A stretch of DNA of 64,000 nt from PNNG01 sp046291695 (lineage in GTDB: Bacteria > Bacteroidota > Bacteroidia > UBA7662), in the NCBI GenBank assembly GCA_046291695.1, contig JBKBSO010000006.1, positions 1 to 64,000 of the forward strand, in the 5' to 3' direction. Under the pieces are notes generated by a model, which saw nothing but the letters and a program-made list of their open reading frames with translations, had not been told where the DNA came from and did not search any database. Positions 25,492-34,221 of this stretch are shown one piece after another. Numbering within the stretch: the stretch's first letter is position 1; every line of letters starts with the position of its first letter. A program made the position numbers and the translations under genes.

Positions 25492-26832
25492 GTGTTTAAA
25501 AAGATTTTAATAGCAAACCGGGGCGAAATTGCCTTACGTGTAATTCGCACCTGCCGCGAAATGGGAATTAAAACGGTGGCGGTGTACAGCACTGCCGACC
25601 GCGACAGCCTGCATGTGCGCTTTGCCGATGAGGCTGTTTGTATTGGCCCGCCTAAAAGCGCCGATTCCTACCTAAACATCCCCAATATTTTGGCAGCCGC
25701 TGAAATTACCAATGCGGATGCCATTCATCCTGGTTATGGATTTTTGTCGGAAAATGCCAAGTTCTCTGAGATTTGCCGTGAATACGGCATCAAGTTTATT
25801 GGACCGCCACCGGAAGCCATCAATGCCATGGGCGACAAAGCTACTGCCAAGGACACCATGCGGAAAGCCGGTGTACCGGTAGTTCCTGGTTCCGACGGCT
25901 TATTGCAAAGCCTCGATGAAGCTAAAAAGGTAGCTGCCAAAATTGGGTATCCGGTTATCATTAAAGCTACCGCCGGAGGTGGTGGTCGCGGCATGCGGGT
26001 AATTTGGAAAGAAGAGGAGTTGGAAGCCAATATTGAATCAGCCAAGCGCGAATCGGGAGCGGCCTTCGGAAACGATGGTATGTACATGGAGAAGTTCATT
26101 GAGGAGCCTCGCCATATCGAAATCCAGATTGTTGGCGACCAATACGGAAAGGCATGCCATTTGAGTGAGCGTGATTGTTCCATCCAGCGTCGTCACCAGA
26201 AGCTCATTGAAGAATCACCTTCGCCATTTATGACCGATGAGCTTCGCCAACGTATGGGAGAAGCAGCAGTTCGTGGTGCCATGGCTGTGAACTACGAAGG
26301 GGCAGGAACCATTGAGTTTTTGGTAGACAAGCACCGCAACTTTTACTTTATGGAGATGAATACCCGAATTCAGGTAGAGCATCCAGTAACGGAAGAGGTA
26401 ATTGATTATGATCTTATCAAAGAGCAAATCAAGGTTGCTGCCGGAATTCCTATTTCGGGTAAAAACTATATCCCCAAGATGCACGCCATTGAGTGCAGAA
26501 TCAATGCTGAAGATGTATACAATGATTTTCGACCGTCACCCGGTAAAATCACTACCTTACATGTTCCGGGAGGCCATGGGGTGCGGGTAGATACCCACAT
26601 TTACTCAGGCTATAGTATTCCGCCATTTTATGACTCCATGATTGCCAAGGTAATTTCTGTTGCGCAAACGCGCGAAGAAGCCATTGCCACTATGGAGCGC
26701 GCCCTCAGCGAGTTTGTGGTAGAAGGGATTAAAACCACTATTCCCTTCCATATGAAAATGCTGAAAGACGAAAACTTTATCAGCGGTAATTTTAACACCC
26801 AGTATTTGAATAACTGGAAGATGGAAGATTAG
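25492..26832 (+). CDS. accC: Acetyl-CoA carboxylase, biotin carboxylase subunit
   Basis: 446 residues. ATP-grasp enzyme that carboxylates biotin on AccB. Starts MFKKILIANRGEIALRVIRT, then YLNIPNILAAAEITNADAIHPGYGFLSENA, the Gly-rich ATP loop KATAGGGGRGMR, and the catalytic region FYFMEMNTRIQVEHPVTE. Standard length (~445-450). A hairpin terminator follows 21 bp after the stop, so this ends the operon. The start codon is GTG at 25492, directly ahead of the invariant FKKILIANRGE. Confidence 0.96.
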   Translation: MFKKILIANRGEIALRVIRTCREMGIKTVAVYSTADRDSLHVRFADEAVCIGPPKSADSYLNIPNILAAAEITNADAIHPGYGFLSENAKFSEICREYGIKFIGPPPEAINAMGDKATAKDTMRKAGVPVVPGSDGLLQSLDEAKKVAAKIGYPVIIKATAGGGGRGMRVIWKEEELEANIESAKRESGAAFGNDGMYMEKFIEEPRHIEIQIVGDQYGKACHLSERDCSIQRRHQKLIEESPSPFMTDELRQRMGEAAVRGAMAVNYEGAGTIEFLVDKHRNFYFMEMNTRIQVEHPVTEEVIDYDLIKEQIKVAAGIPISGKNYIPKMHAIECRINAEDVYNDFRPSPGKITTLHVPGGHGVRVDTHIYSGYSIPPFYDSMIAKVISVAQTREEAIATMERALSEFVVEGIKTTIPFHMKMLKDENFISGNFNTQYLNNWKMED

Positions 26833-26853
26833 CAAGGATTCGTTTGAATTAGC

Positions 26854-26890
26854 AATACCGGCTCAACTCGTTTGATCCGGTATTTTTTTT
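26854..26890 (+). terminator. Terminator after accC
   Basis: AATACCGG / CCGGTATT stem followed by T8, 21 bp after the accC stop. Confidence 0.88.
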
Positions 26891-26937
26891 GCCGGGCACT
26901 TGCTGCTTCAAAACGGTTGTTGGCGCTCGAAATTTTG

Positions 26938-26973
26938 AAAAAAAAAATCCCGCCGGAAATCCAGCGGGATTTT
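26938..26973 (-). terminator. Terminator after tRNA-Glu
   Basis: On the minus strand an ATCCCGC / GCGGGAT stem lies directly after the tRNA 3' end and is followed by T10. Confidence 0.88.
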
Positions 26974-26974
26974 G

Positions 26975-27046
26975 TAGCCCGTAGGGGAATCGAACCCCTG
27001 CTACCAGAATGAAAATCTGGCGTCCTAACCCCTAGACGAACGGGCC
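26975..27046 (-). tRNA. tRNA-Glu (anticodon UUC)
   Basis: 72 nt including the discriminator A. The acceptor pairs GGCCCGT with ACGGGCT (first pair G-U). The anticodon arm is CCAGA-TTTTCAT-TCTGG with anticodon TTC. The T-arm AGGGG-TTCGATT-CCCCT is canonical. CCA is not encoded. A hairpin plus T run follows at once. Confidence 0.96.
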
Positions 27047-27986
27047 GTCTGTGAATGTGGGTGCAAAGATAGGGTGAAAGTGTAAATCTGCAAGTGATCT
27101 TTTGAAAAAATTCAAAAAAAGAATGAATGGTTGATGCTTCAAACAGGCGCCGATGCCCTACAGCATGGAGGAGTAGCGGAAGATGGGCAACGAATCCGCT
27201 GGAGTGCTGAAGAGATTCGCTGATGAGAAGGTAATTCAGCAACAGTGTTTTGTGCGTTTATCGAGGCTTTGGCATGGGGTATTTTACGCACGGGCATTCA
27301 CAGCATGGGCCCTTTGGCGCAATGTCATTAAGTTGAGCCGGTTGAGACAATTATTTTGTCTTCATGACCAGCATTTCGAGATGCGACCCCCTCGGAGTCG
27401 ATCACCACCTCCAGTGGCTAAGAAATCTCTGAAACGGCCATAAATCAACGCGTCACCACGATTAATGCACCCGGAAGGGTGTTATGTTTATAGTAGATTC
27501 ATTTCCTCCAAAATAAAACGAGTCCGAAGGAGTCGAACAGCGCAATCACCGTGTTAAACATTTAGCCCGCTTGTTCGCTGCTTTACTTAATGACATTGCC
27601 CTGTGGAGGTAAAAGGTGCGCCCACTTTTCGCGAGACCTGCGAGCAGGTGGCCAGCGATTTATGGTCGTTGCTTTAGTAGTGCACAATTAGCGCTGCGAT
27701 ATTGGGCTGCTGAAGGCGTGTTTAGCGACTTGTCACTTCAAACTCCCCACTATAGGGCGGTTGTACACAGTATAGGCTGGCAAGCAAGCTTTGGTATTGG
27801 CCAATGATCGTTTGAGTTCGGTAGCCGAGCCGATTTTTTTTTTTCGTCGGCCTGCAACCGCCAGGAGTTCTTTAGTGATGCCCGTGCTTGCGGTAACATC
27901 GCATCGGCCTTACTGGGTCGCATTGATTTGAAGCGACTGGTGAAGGTGTAAGGGGGTTGGCGTAATTTAGCGTGAAGTTGCAGGGC
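27047..27986. other. 940-bp gap with repeat-like, non-coding DNA
   Basis: No supported gene. The stretch contains short hairpins typical of dispersed Bacteroidota intergenic repeats: cacccggaagggtgttatgt around 27470, cgagtccgaaggagtcg around 27519, and gacccc..ggagtcg around 27383. There is also a T12 run near 27836. Near its end lies a 27-bp segment repeated at 32118. Several small open frames on both strands are unrelated to each other and look incidental. Confidence 0.5.
27931..27957 (+). repeat. Left copy of a 27-bp direct repeat flanking the two-component/OMP region
   Basis: aagcgactggtgaag plus 12 further bases match 32118-32144 at about 24 of 27 positions in the same orientation. Confidence 0.6.
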
Positions 27987-28841
27987 CTAGAATTTCATGA
28001 CAACCAGCTCCACAGAAACAGCATGGTTCCTACCGTTGAGCGTGCTTTCATACACATTGAATGCGTAATTGTAAAATCCTTCGTATCGCAGTCCAAGTGC
28101 AGCGTTAAAGCTTCCCGGACTGTACTTTTTGCTTCGGTCAATGAGCCAGTAGCAGCCAAGAGAGAAGCGCTTGGCATTGTTATTCCAGTCTACCTGATGA
28201 GCTTTATAGTGTCGATATCCATAGTCGAGTCGCAGACTGTACGAGCCATATCGTCCAGTTAGTCCAACATTCAGGAAGTCATCTTGGATTTCTCTCATGT
28301 AACTGATTTTATCCGCCCGGATGTTATTGAAAGTGCCGTTAAAGTACCATCGAAACTCTAGTGATGCCAAATCGGGCAAGGACGGGATTTTGTATCCAAC
28401 TTGAAATCCAAAGCCGAAACTTGCGTACAACATCATACTGGTGCTACTAGCAGCACCTTCCTTTTTTACTTGAAAAGGGCCAAATCCTCCGGCTGCTTCT
28501 ATATAATCACCAATGTAAAAACCTTTGGCTAGATCGTTCCATGCATTGTTGATCAACCATCCTATAAACGAGATGTTGCCATGAAAGGAAATTCCGCCTC
28601 CAAAGCTATTTACCTCAACATTATCATACGTATGAACAGGGGTGATGATCCCGTCAACAATCACATGATCCGTTGAGATATGTCGTTGCGTGTATCGTTT
28701 CGCATACTGAGTCCCTAGTCCTATGCCAGCAGTATTGATCTGTGCATCTGTGATGTTGGTAATCAGGATAAGTAAAACGCACAATGTGCAACTATTTAAT
28801 GGGCTGTTGCCCAAGGTTTCTTTTGTGAACAAGGGTATCAT
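27987..28841 (-). CDS. Putative outer-membrane beta-barrel protein
   Basis: 284 residues. A hydrophobic signal sequence (LCVLLILITNITDAQ) ends near residue 34. The rest shows repeated amphipathic strands (ASFGFGFQVGYKI, LEFRWYFNG, GSYSLRLDYGYRHYK, NAALGLRYEGFYNYAFNVYE) and ends HAVSVELVVMKF with the terminal Phe of BAM substrates. No family recognised. It follows another outer-membrane-like protein (28884-29846) and a two-component system on the same strand, so it may be under their control; that is inference from position. The hydrophobic core is preceded by ~19 polar residues, so the true start may be later. Confidence 0.7.
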   Translation of the reverse strand: MIPLFTKETLGNSPLNSCTLCVLLILITNITDAQINTAGIGLGTQYAKRYTQRHISTDHVIVDGIITPVHTYDNVEVNSFGGGISFHGNISFIGWLINNAWNDLAKGFYIGDYIEAAGGFGPFQVKKEGAASSTSMMLYASFGFGFQVGYKIPSLPDLASLEFRWYFNGTFNNIRADKISYMREIQDDFLNVGLTGRYGSYSLRLDYGYRHYKAHQVDWNNNAKRFSLGCYWLIDRSKKYSPGSFNAALGLRYEGFYNYAFNVYESTLNGRNHAVSVELVVMKF

Positions 28842-28883
28842 TTGTGATGGTGCGTTTAGGCGCTAAGGAAGTTTCTGCTTGTC

Positions 28884-29846
28884 TCAAGAGCTAAATGACA
28901 AGGCAACACTTGATGTGAAGTAACCACCTTTAAAGAATAAGCCCTGACGTGCACCCGCTTCCAAGCCGAACATGACATTCACTTTTCGTTTAGAGCGAAC
29001 CCTATACATTCCCAACCGCCAGCCGAGGTTGGAGGTGCGTAGGCTGCCCTCCATATTGGGTTCGATTTCATGCGATGCTAAGATGCCTGTATTCGGATTG
29101 GCAGTAATGAATGGATCAAATTGCACATTCGGTGCATAAAGCAAATCGAAGTACACTTCTTTGAAATACTTACTCACCCATGTTTTGTTATGGGATTTGT
29201 ATTTCACATTAGCGAACTCACTCCATGAAAAGCCACCATACAATCCAGAAGTGCGCATGTTGGTGAAAAGCTCGGTATAGCGACCGATGATGCTACCATC
29301 CTTTGTCACGATGCCTCCGGCAATGCCATTGTCGAGGGTGCTCCAGCGCGAAGTGACTGGGGTTACGGTGGAGTACATGCCTCCGCGTAGTGCAAAGATT
29401 TTGCGTACAGGGATGCCATTCAGCTTGGCATAATAGCTATACATGCCAGATGAACCTAAGTAGCCTTTTGCTTTGATGTTTCTTTTTCTATCGAGGAGGT
29501 GCAGGCGGCCTCCGGCTTCAAACATATTGAATTGCGACAGGTTGTCGTTTTTATTCTCCCATATTTCAGCATCCGATGCTAACATGGTTGAGTACACGGC
29601 TTGATGCCAAGCTGCATTCACTGAAAGGATTTTGGGAAAGAAATAATCGCCCCTGACGCCAACACCCAATCTCAGTATATCACTGATGCCGCATTCAAAA
29701 TCGGCAAGCTTCAGTTGTAGGATTATACTCGTTTGGTATGGGTTGTCCTCAAGCACCTCTACTTGAGCGTAGCTTTGCAGTGATGTGATGCTAAGGATGA
29801 TGGCAATTATAGGCGCAATGGGTCGGCTGTAGTTGAAGGTGCTCAT
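28884..29846 (-). CDS. Putative outer-membrane beta-barrel protein
   Basis: 320 residues from the ATG at 29846. The frame is open to a TTG at 29867, but ATG directly before STFNYSRP is the better start. Signal peptide to about residue 28 (IIAIILSITSLQSYAQ). The rest has alternating strands and turns (LRLGVGVRGDYFF, LGWRLGMYRVRSKRKVNVMFG) and ends YFTSSVALSFSS. Length and pattern fit a 12-14-strand barrel. No homologous family recognised, and no sequence similarity to the neighbouring OMP is obvious by eye. Probable operon partner of the 27987 gene (42-bp gap). Confidence 0.7.
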   Translation of the reverse strand: MSTFNYSRPIAPIIAIILSITSLQSYAQVEVLEDNPYQTSIILQLKLADFECGISDILRLGVGVRGDYFFPKILSVNAAWHQAVYSTMLASDAEIWENKNDNLSQFNMFEAGGRLHLLDRKRNIKAKGYLGSSGMYSYYAKLNGIPVRKIFALRGGMYSTVTPVTSRWSTLDNGIAGGIVTKDGSIIGRYTELFTNMRTSGLYGGFSWSEFANVKYKSHNKTWVSKYFKEVYFDLLYAPNVQFDPFITANPNTGILASHEIEPNMEGSLRTSNLGWRLGMYRVRSKRKVNVMFGLEAGARQGLFFKGGYFTSSVALSFSS

Positions 29847-30006
29847 AGAAATGGGTTTATTAGTCAAAACTAGCGCCTAGCTTGCGAAATGGAAATCGCC
29901 CAAAATGCGTATTTGATTGGATGTGTACAGACAAATCAATGGAATTGGTATGCTGGGTGCGTCACATCACTTAGCAACGCGAGGTCAAGCAAGCCACAGG
30001 TAATGA

Positions 30007-30627
30007 TTACTTCCTGTATTTATTGATTGCTTCTGTTTTGTTATTGACTTCCAGCTTCTGATAGATGTTTCGGATATGGGTGCGAACCGTGTCCATGCTG
30101 ATAAAGAGTGCCGCTGAAATTTCCTTGTACCTTCTTCCTTCCGATAGCAACTGCAGGATTTCGGTTTCTCTTTTCGTAATGGGCAGCTTCATGGTTTGTC
30201 GATTGGCCTGGGTAAAGAACTGAATCACCTTTCTGGAAATCGAGCTACTCATAGGCGAGGCACCATTGTACACATCAACAATTGCTTTTACAATCTCAGC
30301 CGATGTGCTATTCTTAAGCACATAGCCGGTGGCTCCTGCGCAGAAAGCATCAAATACGTTGTTGTCATCATCAAAAACGGTGAAGGCAATGAATTGGGTT
30401 TCGGGTCGAAGGGGCTTGAGCTGGCGGATGCAAGCAACGCCATTGATCCCAGGCAGGCCAATATCTGTCAATACCACATCGAATGCTTGCTTGTCATATA
30501 CCGCAATCAGCGCTTCAGCGGTAGGGAACAGTCCGGCAACTTCAATTTCTTGGCTGGCAGACAGGAGGCTTCCTAGGGTGCTGAGGTATACCTCCTCATC
30601 CTCAACCAAGGCTAACTTTATTTTCAT
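30007..30627 (-). CDS. LuxR/NarL-type response regulator
   Basis: 206 residues. Receiver domain with the acidic pair EDE near residues 9-11, phospho-acceptor Asp in VVLTDIGLPGING (~residue 55), Thr in FIAFTVFDD and Lys in GYVLKNS. C-terminal LuxR-type HTH: ITKRETEILQLLSEGRRYKE, ISMDTVRTHIRNIYQKLEVNNKTEA. Overlaps the upstream histidine kinase by 26 bp, a clear two-component pair. Likely binds DNA near the two downstream outer-membrane protein genes, but no operator was identified. Confidence 0.93.
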   Translation of the reverse strand: MKIKLALVEDEEVYLSTLGSLLSASQEIEVAGLFPTAEALIAVYDKQAFDVVLTDIGLPGINGVACIRQLKPLRPETQFIAFTVFDDDNNVFDAFCAGATGYVLKNSTSAEIVKAIVDVYNGASPMSSSISRKVIQFFTQANRQTMKLPITKRETEILQLLSEGRRYKEISAALFISMDTVRTHIRNIYQKLEVNNKTEAINKYRK

Positions 30628-32029
30628 GTGGATGTGATTTTATATGCAAGGGTATGCCGCTAATCCTAATTGCCGTGCCTTGGTTATGGGCAGTGATTAT
30701 GGCGAATGAGCCTCCGATGTTTTCGATGCGTTGCTTCATATTTCGCAGGCCTCGCTGATCAACTGCTGTTGGGTTAAAGCCGACACCATCGTCAGCCACG
30801 CTAATTTCGGCCATGTTTTCGTGAAAGGATAATTTCAGCAGGATGGTAGCGGCTTGCGCATGTTTAACGGCATTATGCAGGGCTTCTTTGAGCACCGGGT
30901 AGAGCTCTTTGAGTACTTTGTATTCGAAACAATACCTTTCATTGGATGGCGCACTGAGTATGAATTCATGCTGAATGTCGAAAGGCTCCAGAAAATCGTA
31001 AAATATCTCCCTTGTTCTTGCAATGAATCTATCGCATGATTGGTTTTCGGGCTTCAGTGACCACATCATCAGCTGCATGTTTTCTGTGAGCTGGCTAGAT
31101 GTCTCCCGCAGCGATTTTCCATACTTTTTCAAATGTGCACTGGCTAAGGTATGGCTTTCAATTCTTTCTGATATAACCGTTAGCTTCGATAGACAGCCGC
31201 CGAGTTCATCGTGCAAATCCTTGGCTATTTGGTCGCGCTCCCACTTCATTAACTGCACCTTTTCTTCTTCAGCACTCGGAAAGTTCATCGACTTATAGAA
31301 CAAGGTCATGTAAATGCTTGTGGAAATTATGGGGTAAACCAAGTATAGTATGGTAATGTCAGATTGAACAAGGTAGAGCGAAAGGGGTATGATGAGAATG
31401 GAAAGGGATATTAAACTGAGGGTAATCCAAGTCAGCCAATGAAGGTTCATTTTGCTGGCATAGGGTGTCGATTTGAGGTTTGAATTGTACTTGACGACGA
31501 TTTTTACGGTCCAAGACCAGTAAAAGATGCTTTGCAGCGTTGCTACTGCCAATACCAAATTAGCTTCTGCCGGCTGAACAAGCATAGCATTTTCATAGAA
31601 TGAGATGATTTCGCCTTCCGTCTTTAAAAAGAAGGAGGAAACGTAAGCCAGCGGCGCAGCAAAAGGAAAAATGTGTAGCCACGCATACCTTTTCCATTGA
31701 ATGTTGGTGCCCGTCATCACCGCTGCGTACTGCAAATAGCAAGGACCAATCAGGAAAATCAAGGGAAAGCAAGCAGCAGCGAACCAATGCATCCAAGGAG
31801 CAGTGGCTACCACATGGGTCTGGATAATGAGGTGATTGAGATGCACATATCCGAAACAGAACATGATGCAAGCCAGCAGGCGGTTTGCTTTACGATTGGT
31901 TTTTTTTAGGTATAGAATACTCGAAAACAGGAGCAGATGCGTCATGCATATCCAAGCTATCGTTTGGCTGGTCATCATCGCTGGCCGGTTTGGTAGAAAT
32001 GGTTTAGATAGGTTCAATGCCAAGGACAT
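30602..32029 (-). CDS. Membrane sensor histidine kinase (HisKA_3 / HATPase_c)
   Basis: 475 residues. About seven hydrophobic helices in residues ~20-250 (e.g. PLIFLIGPCYLQYA, LHIFPFAAPLAYV, ILYLVYPIISTSIYM) form the sensor part; no periplasmic ligand domain is seen. HisKA_3 dimerisation with the phospho-acceptor His in IAKDLHDELGGCLSKL (~residue 274), then HATPase_c: N-box LKEALHNAVKHA, G-box SVADDGVGF and GLRNMKQRIENIGG. It phosphorylates the overlapping LuxR-type regulator. The start may be up to 18 residues later (ATGATG at 31978). Signal sensed is unknown; 7TM kinases of this type often respond to envelope or small-molecule cues. Confidence 0.9.
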   Translation of the reverse strand: MSLALNLSKPFLPNRPAMMTSQTIAWICMTHLLLFSSILYLKKTNRKANRLLACIMFCFGYVHLNHLIIQTHVVATAPWMHWFAAACFPLIFLIGPCYLQYAAVMTGTNIQWKRYAWLHIFPFAAPLAYVSSFFLKTEGEIISFYENAMLVQPAEANLVLAVATLQSIFYWSWTVKIVVKYNSNLKSTPYASKMNLHWLTWITLSLISLSILIIPLSLYLVQSDITILYLVYPIISTSIYMTLFYKSMNFPSAEEEKVQLMKWERDQIAKDLHDELGGCLSKLTVISERIESHTLASAHLKKYGKSLRETSSQLTENMQLMMWSLKPENQSCDRFIARTREIFYDFLEPFDIQHEFILSAPSNERYCFEYKVLKELYPVLKEALHNAVKHAQAATILLKLSFHENMAEISVADDGVGFNPTAVDQRGLRNMKQRIENIGGSFAIITAHNQGTAIRISGIPLHIKSHPHENKVSLG

Positions 32030-32117
32030 TGTCGCTGCGGACTTCGCTCTTGTTGAGTGAAGGTATTAAAGTGGGGGCAGATTTCAGTCGCGGGATAAAA
32101 AAAACCTGGATCGACTT

Positions 32118-32144
32118 AAGCGACTGGTGAAGATATAGGGGGGT
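32118..32144 (+). repeat. Right copy of the 27-bp direct repeat
   Basis: Same orientation as 27931-27957 with about 3 differences. The pair brackets ~4.2 kb that holds both OMP genes, the response regulator and the kinase. Confidence 0.6.
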
Positions 32145-32183
32145 GACAGCTTTGGAAAATCAAGATAACCTGTTTACTTTGGC

Positions 32184-32745
32184 TTAATTGCAACCGGTTG
32201 TTGAAAGTAAGTGGTAAAGCCACTGGGTAAGTTCTTTGGCTTCAGGAGATAAATTTTCGCTTCTGTAATTGCCTTGCATGTCTAACAAGACTTTGGTGTA
32301 AACTTTGGTGTCTTCGTTAAAAGTAAAGCATATTAATTCTATGGTGCCAGCATCAAAAAAAAACTTGAACAGGAGGGGTGATGGCACCTTCAGCGGCTCT
32401 GGGGATCAAGGCAATTTTAGCGGCTAGTGCTTCTCTATCGATGATATGGCAGATGGTGTCGGTCTGTAGGACGTTGAAATTCATGGCTTGATTCACGATT
32501 CTGCCATCTGAATCAACAAAGCGCCAATGTGGTGGTTTGCGGTACGAATAAACAACCCCAGCTGAATCGATTAGAAAGCCATTATGGTTCATTCCGAAGT
32601 TGACTCCGCCATATTCGTATTGGAAGTATATGCGTTGATTGGAGCTTTGAACAACTTTTGGCGTAGGTGTTTCAACGGGTTGCTCTTTGCCACAGCTCAT
32701 GAAAGCAAGTCCCAAAAGTACTAGAAAGCGGATTATGGTTTTCAT
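32184..32745 (-). pseudogene. Frameshifted lipoprotein gene
   Basis: The first frame (32745 to 32353) encodes MKTIIRFLVLLGLAFMSCGKE, a lipoprotein signal with lipobox LAFMSC, then ~110 residues with YFQYEYGGVNFG and HWRFVDSDGRIV. It ends at a TGA directly after a run of nine T (plus-strand A9 at 32355-32363). Removing one T joins it in frame to the second open frame (VQVFF into FDAGTIELICFTFNED, ending WLYHLLSTTGCN at 32184), giving one protein of ~185 residues. Either a homopolymer sequencing error, a recent inactivation or slippage-dependent expression. Function unknown. Confidence 0.8.
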
Positions 32746-33181
32746 ACAAGCCGTTTTTTAATGTTGCTTTTGAAACGAGGATTTAGTTGTTAAATATAGT
32801 AAGTATTTGTTTATTGAAAGATTAGCAAGGGTATTCATGCTGTTTCCGATGTCGTTCTATAGACACAGTCGATCTTTTGCCTGCATGGCTTACTGTCTAT
32901 TCCATAAACCCGTGCCGTGCGGCGGCGTAGTCGGGTTGTAAAAGCCATCGCTATTTCAAAGTGGGGTATTTGCAGTCCATTGGTTAATCGAACCCCTTCA
33001 GCATCCATCTTTAACTGTGGCGCTTGATTGCTGAATGCACGAGGACCGATCCTGCCGACCTGCTGCTTGCATTCACCGCACTGGTTGGCCCTCGTCTGCC
33101 GCCTTTTCATGGCAATCATGCAGAATTCTAACCACCCCCGCAATAGTCCTTCTAAGTCTTTAAGGGTTTGGCAGATTTGCT
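32746..33181. other. Non-coding stretch before gap
   Basis: No supported gene. A 120-codon minus-strand frame (32835-33197) runs through the gap promoter element and has no recognisable features, so I treat it as incidental. Confidence 0.5.
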
Positions 33182-33189
33182 TATCTTTG
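33182..33189 (+). promoter_or_regulatory. Candidate -7 element TATCTTTG for gap
   Basis: Exact TAnnTTTG match followed by GC, 29 bp before the gap ATG. It gives a plausible leader of ~25 nt. Confidence 0.5.
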
Positions 33190-33218
33190 CGCTGCATTTC
33201 GCACTAATCCTAACACTC

Positions 33219-34211
33219 ATGAAGAAAACGAAAATCGCGATCAACGGATTTGGCCGCATCGGCCGATTGGCTTACAAGTTCTTGCTCGAAAACGAAGCAG
33301 TGGAAGTAGTTGCCATCAACGACTTAACCGACACCAAAACCTTGGCGCATTTGCTCAAGTACGACTCTGTACACGGCAAATTCGACGGCACGGTAAGCCA
33401 CGACGAGGATGGAATCATCGTAAACGGTAGCAAAATTAAGATATATGCTGAGCGCAACCCAGCGGCTTTGCCATGGGCGAGCTTGGGCATTGATGTGGTG
33501 GTTGAATCTACCGGTCGTTTCACCGACAAAGAAACCGCTTCGGCACACATCCAAGCGGGTGCACGCAAAGTTGTGATTTCGGCGCCGGCAACAGGTGATT
33601 TGAAGACCATCGTATTGGGTGTGAACGACGATGTGCTTGATGGTACGGAGACGATACTTTCGAATGCCAGTTGTACCACCAACTGCCTCGCGCCGATGGT
33701 GAAGGTACTCGACGATAACTGGGGTATTGAAAGCGGCTTCATGACCACGATTCATGCATACACTGCGGATCAGAATTTGCAGGATGCGCCGCACAAGGAT
33801 CTTCGTCGCGCGCGCGCAGCTGCTTACAGCATCGTTCCCACATCTACCGGAGCAGCCAAAGCGGTTGGCTTGGTAATGCCACACCTGAAAGGTAAATTAA
33901 ATGGAAACGCCATGCGCGTTCCTATCCCTGATGGCTCGGTTACCGATTTTACAGCCATATTGAAGAAGCCCGCAACCGTAGAAGAAATAAATGCTGCCTT
34001 TAAGGCAGCGGCCGAAGGGACTATGAAAGGGGTGCTTCATTATGAAATTGATCCGATTGTTTCCATCGATATTGTTGGCAATCGCCACAGTTGTATTTTC
34101 GATAGTCAGTTAACCATGATGATTGGACAAACGGTGAAAGTGGTGGGTTGGTACGATAACGAAGCCGGTTACAGTGCACGTATTGCCGATTTGGCTGCGC
34201 GGGTAGGATAA
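33219..34211 (+). CDS. gap: Glyceraldehyde-3-phosphate dehydrogenase, type I
   Basis: 330 residues from the ATG at 33219. The frame is open upstream to 33168, but the family starts at KKTKIAINGFGRIGRLAYK. NAD-binding GxGxxG is in INGFGRIGR, the catalytic Cys in LSNASCTTNCLAP, and the active-site His in TTIHAYTADQNLQDA. Standard length (~330-340). Glycolysis/gluconeogenesis. pgk follows 10 bp later, and one terminator lies after pgk, so they form a two-gene operon. Confidence 0.97.
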   Translation: MKKTKIAINGFGRIGRLAYKFLLENEAVEVVAINDLTDTKTLAHLLKYDSVHGKFDGTVSHDEDGIIVNGSKIKIYAERNPAALPWASLGIDVVVESTGRFTDKETASAHIQAGARKVVISAPATGDLKTIVLGVNDDVLDGTETILSNASCTTNCLAPMVKVLDDNWGIESGFMTTIHAYTADQNLQDAPHKDLRRARAAAYSIVPTSTGAAKAVGLVMPHLKGKLNGNAMRVPIPDGSVTDFTAILKKPATVEEINAAFKAAAEGTMKGVLHYEIDPIVSIDIVGNRHSCIFDSQLTMMIGQTVKVVGWYDNEAGYSARIADLAARVG

Positions 34212-34221
34212 ACGGAAGCAC

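Noticed and set aside
27183..27443. 86-codon frame
   Set aside because: Composition is atypical, overlaps repeat-like hairpins, no family features.
27616..27807. 63-codon frame
   Set aside because: No features; within the same repeat-like gap.
32835..33197. 120-codon minus-strand frame before gap
   Set aside because: Overlaps the promoter element of gap and shows no recognisable domain or signal sequence.
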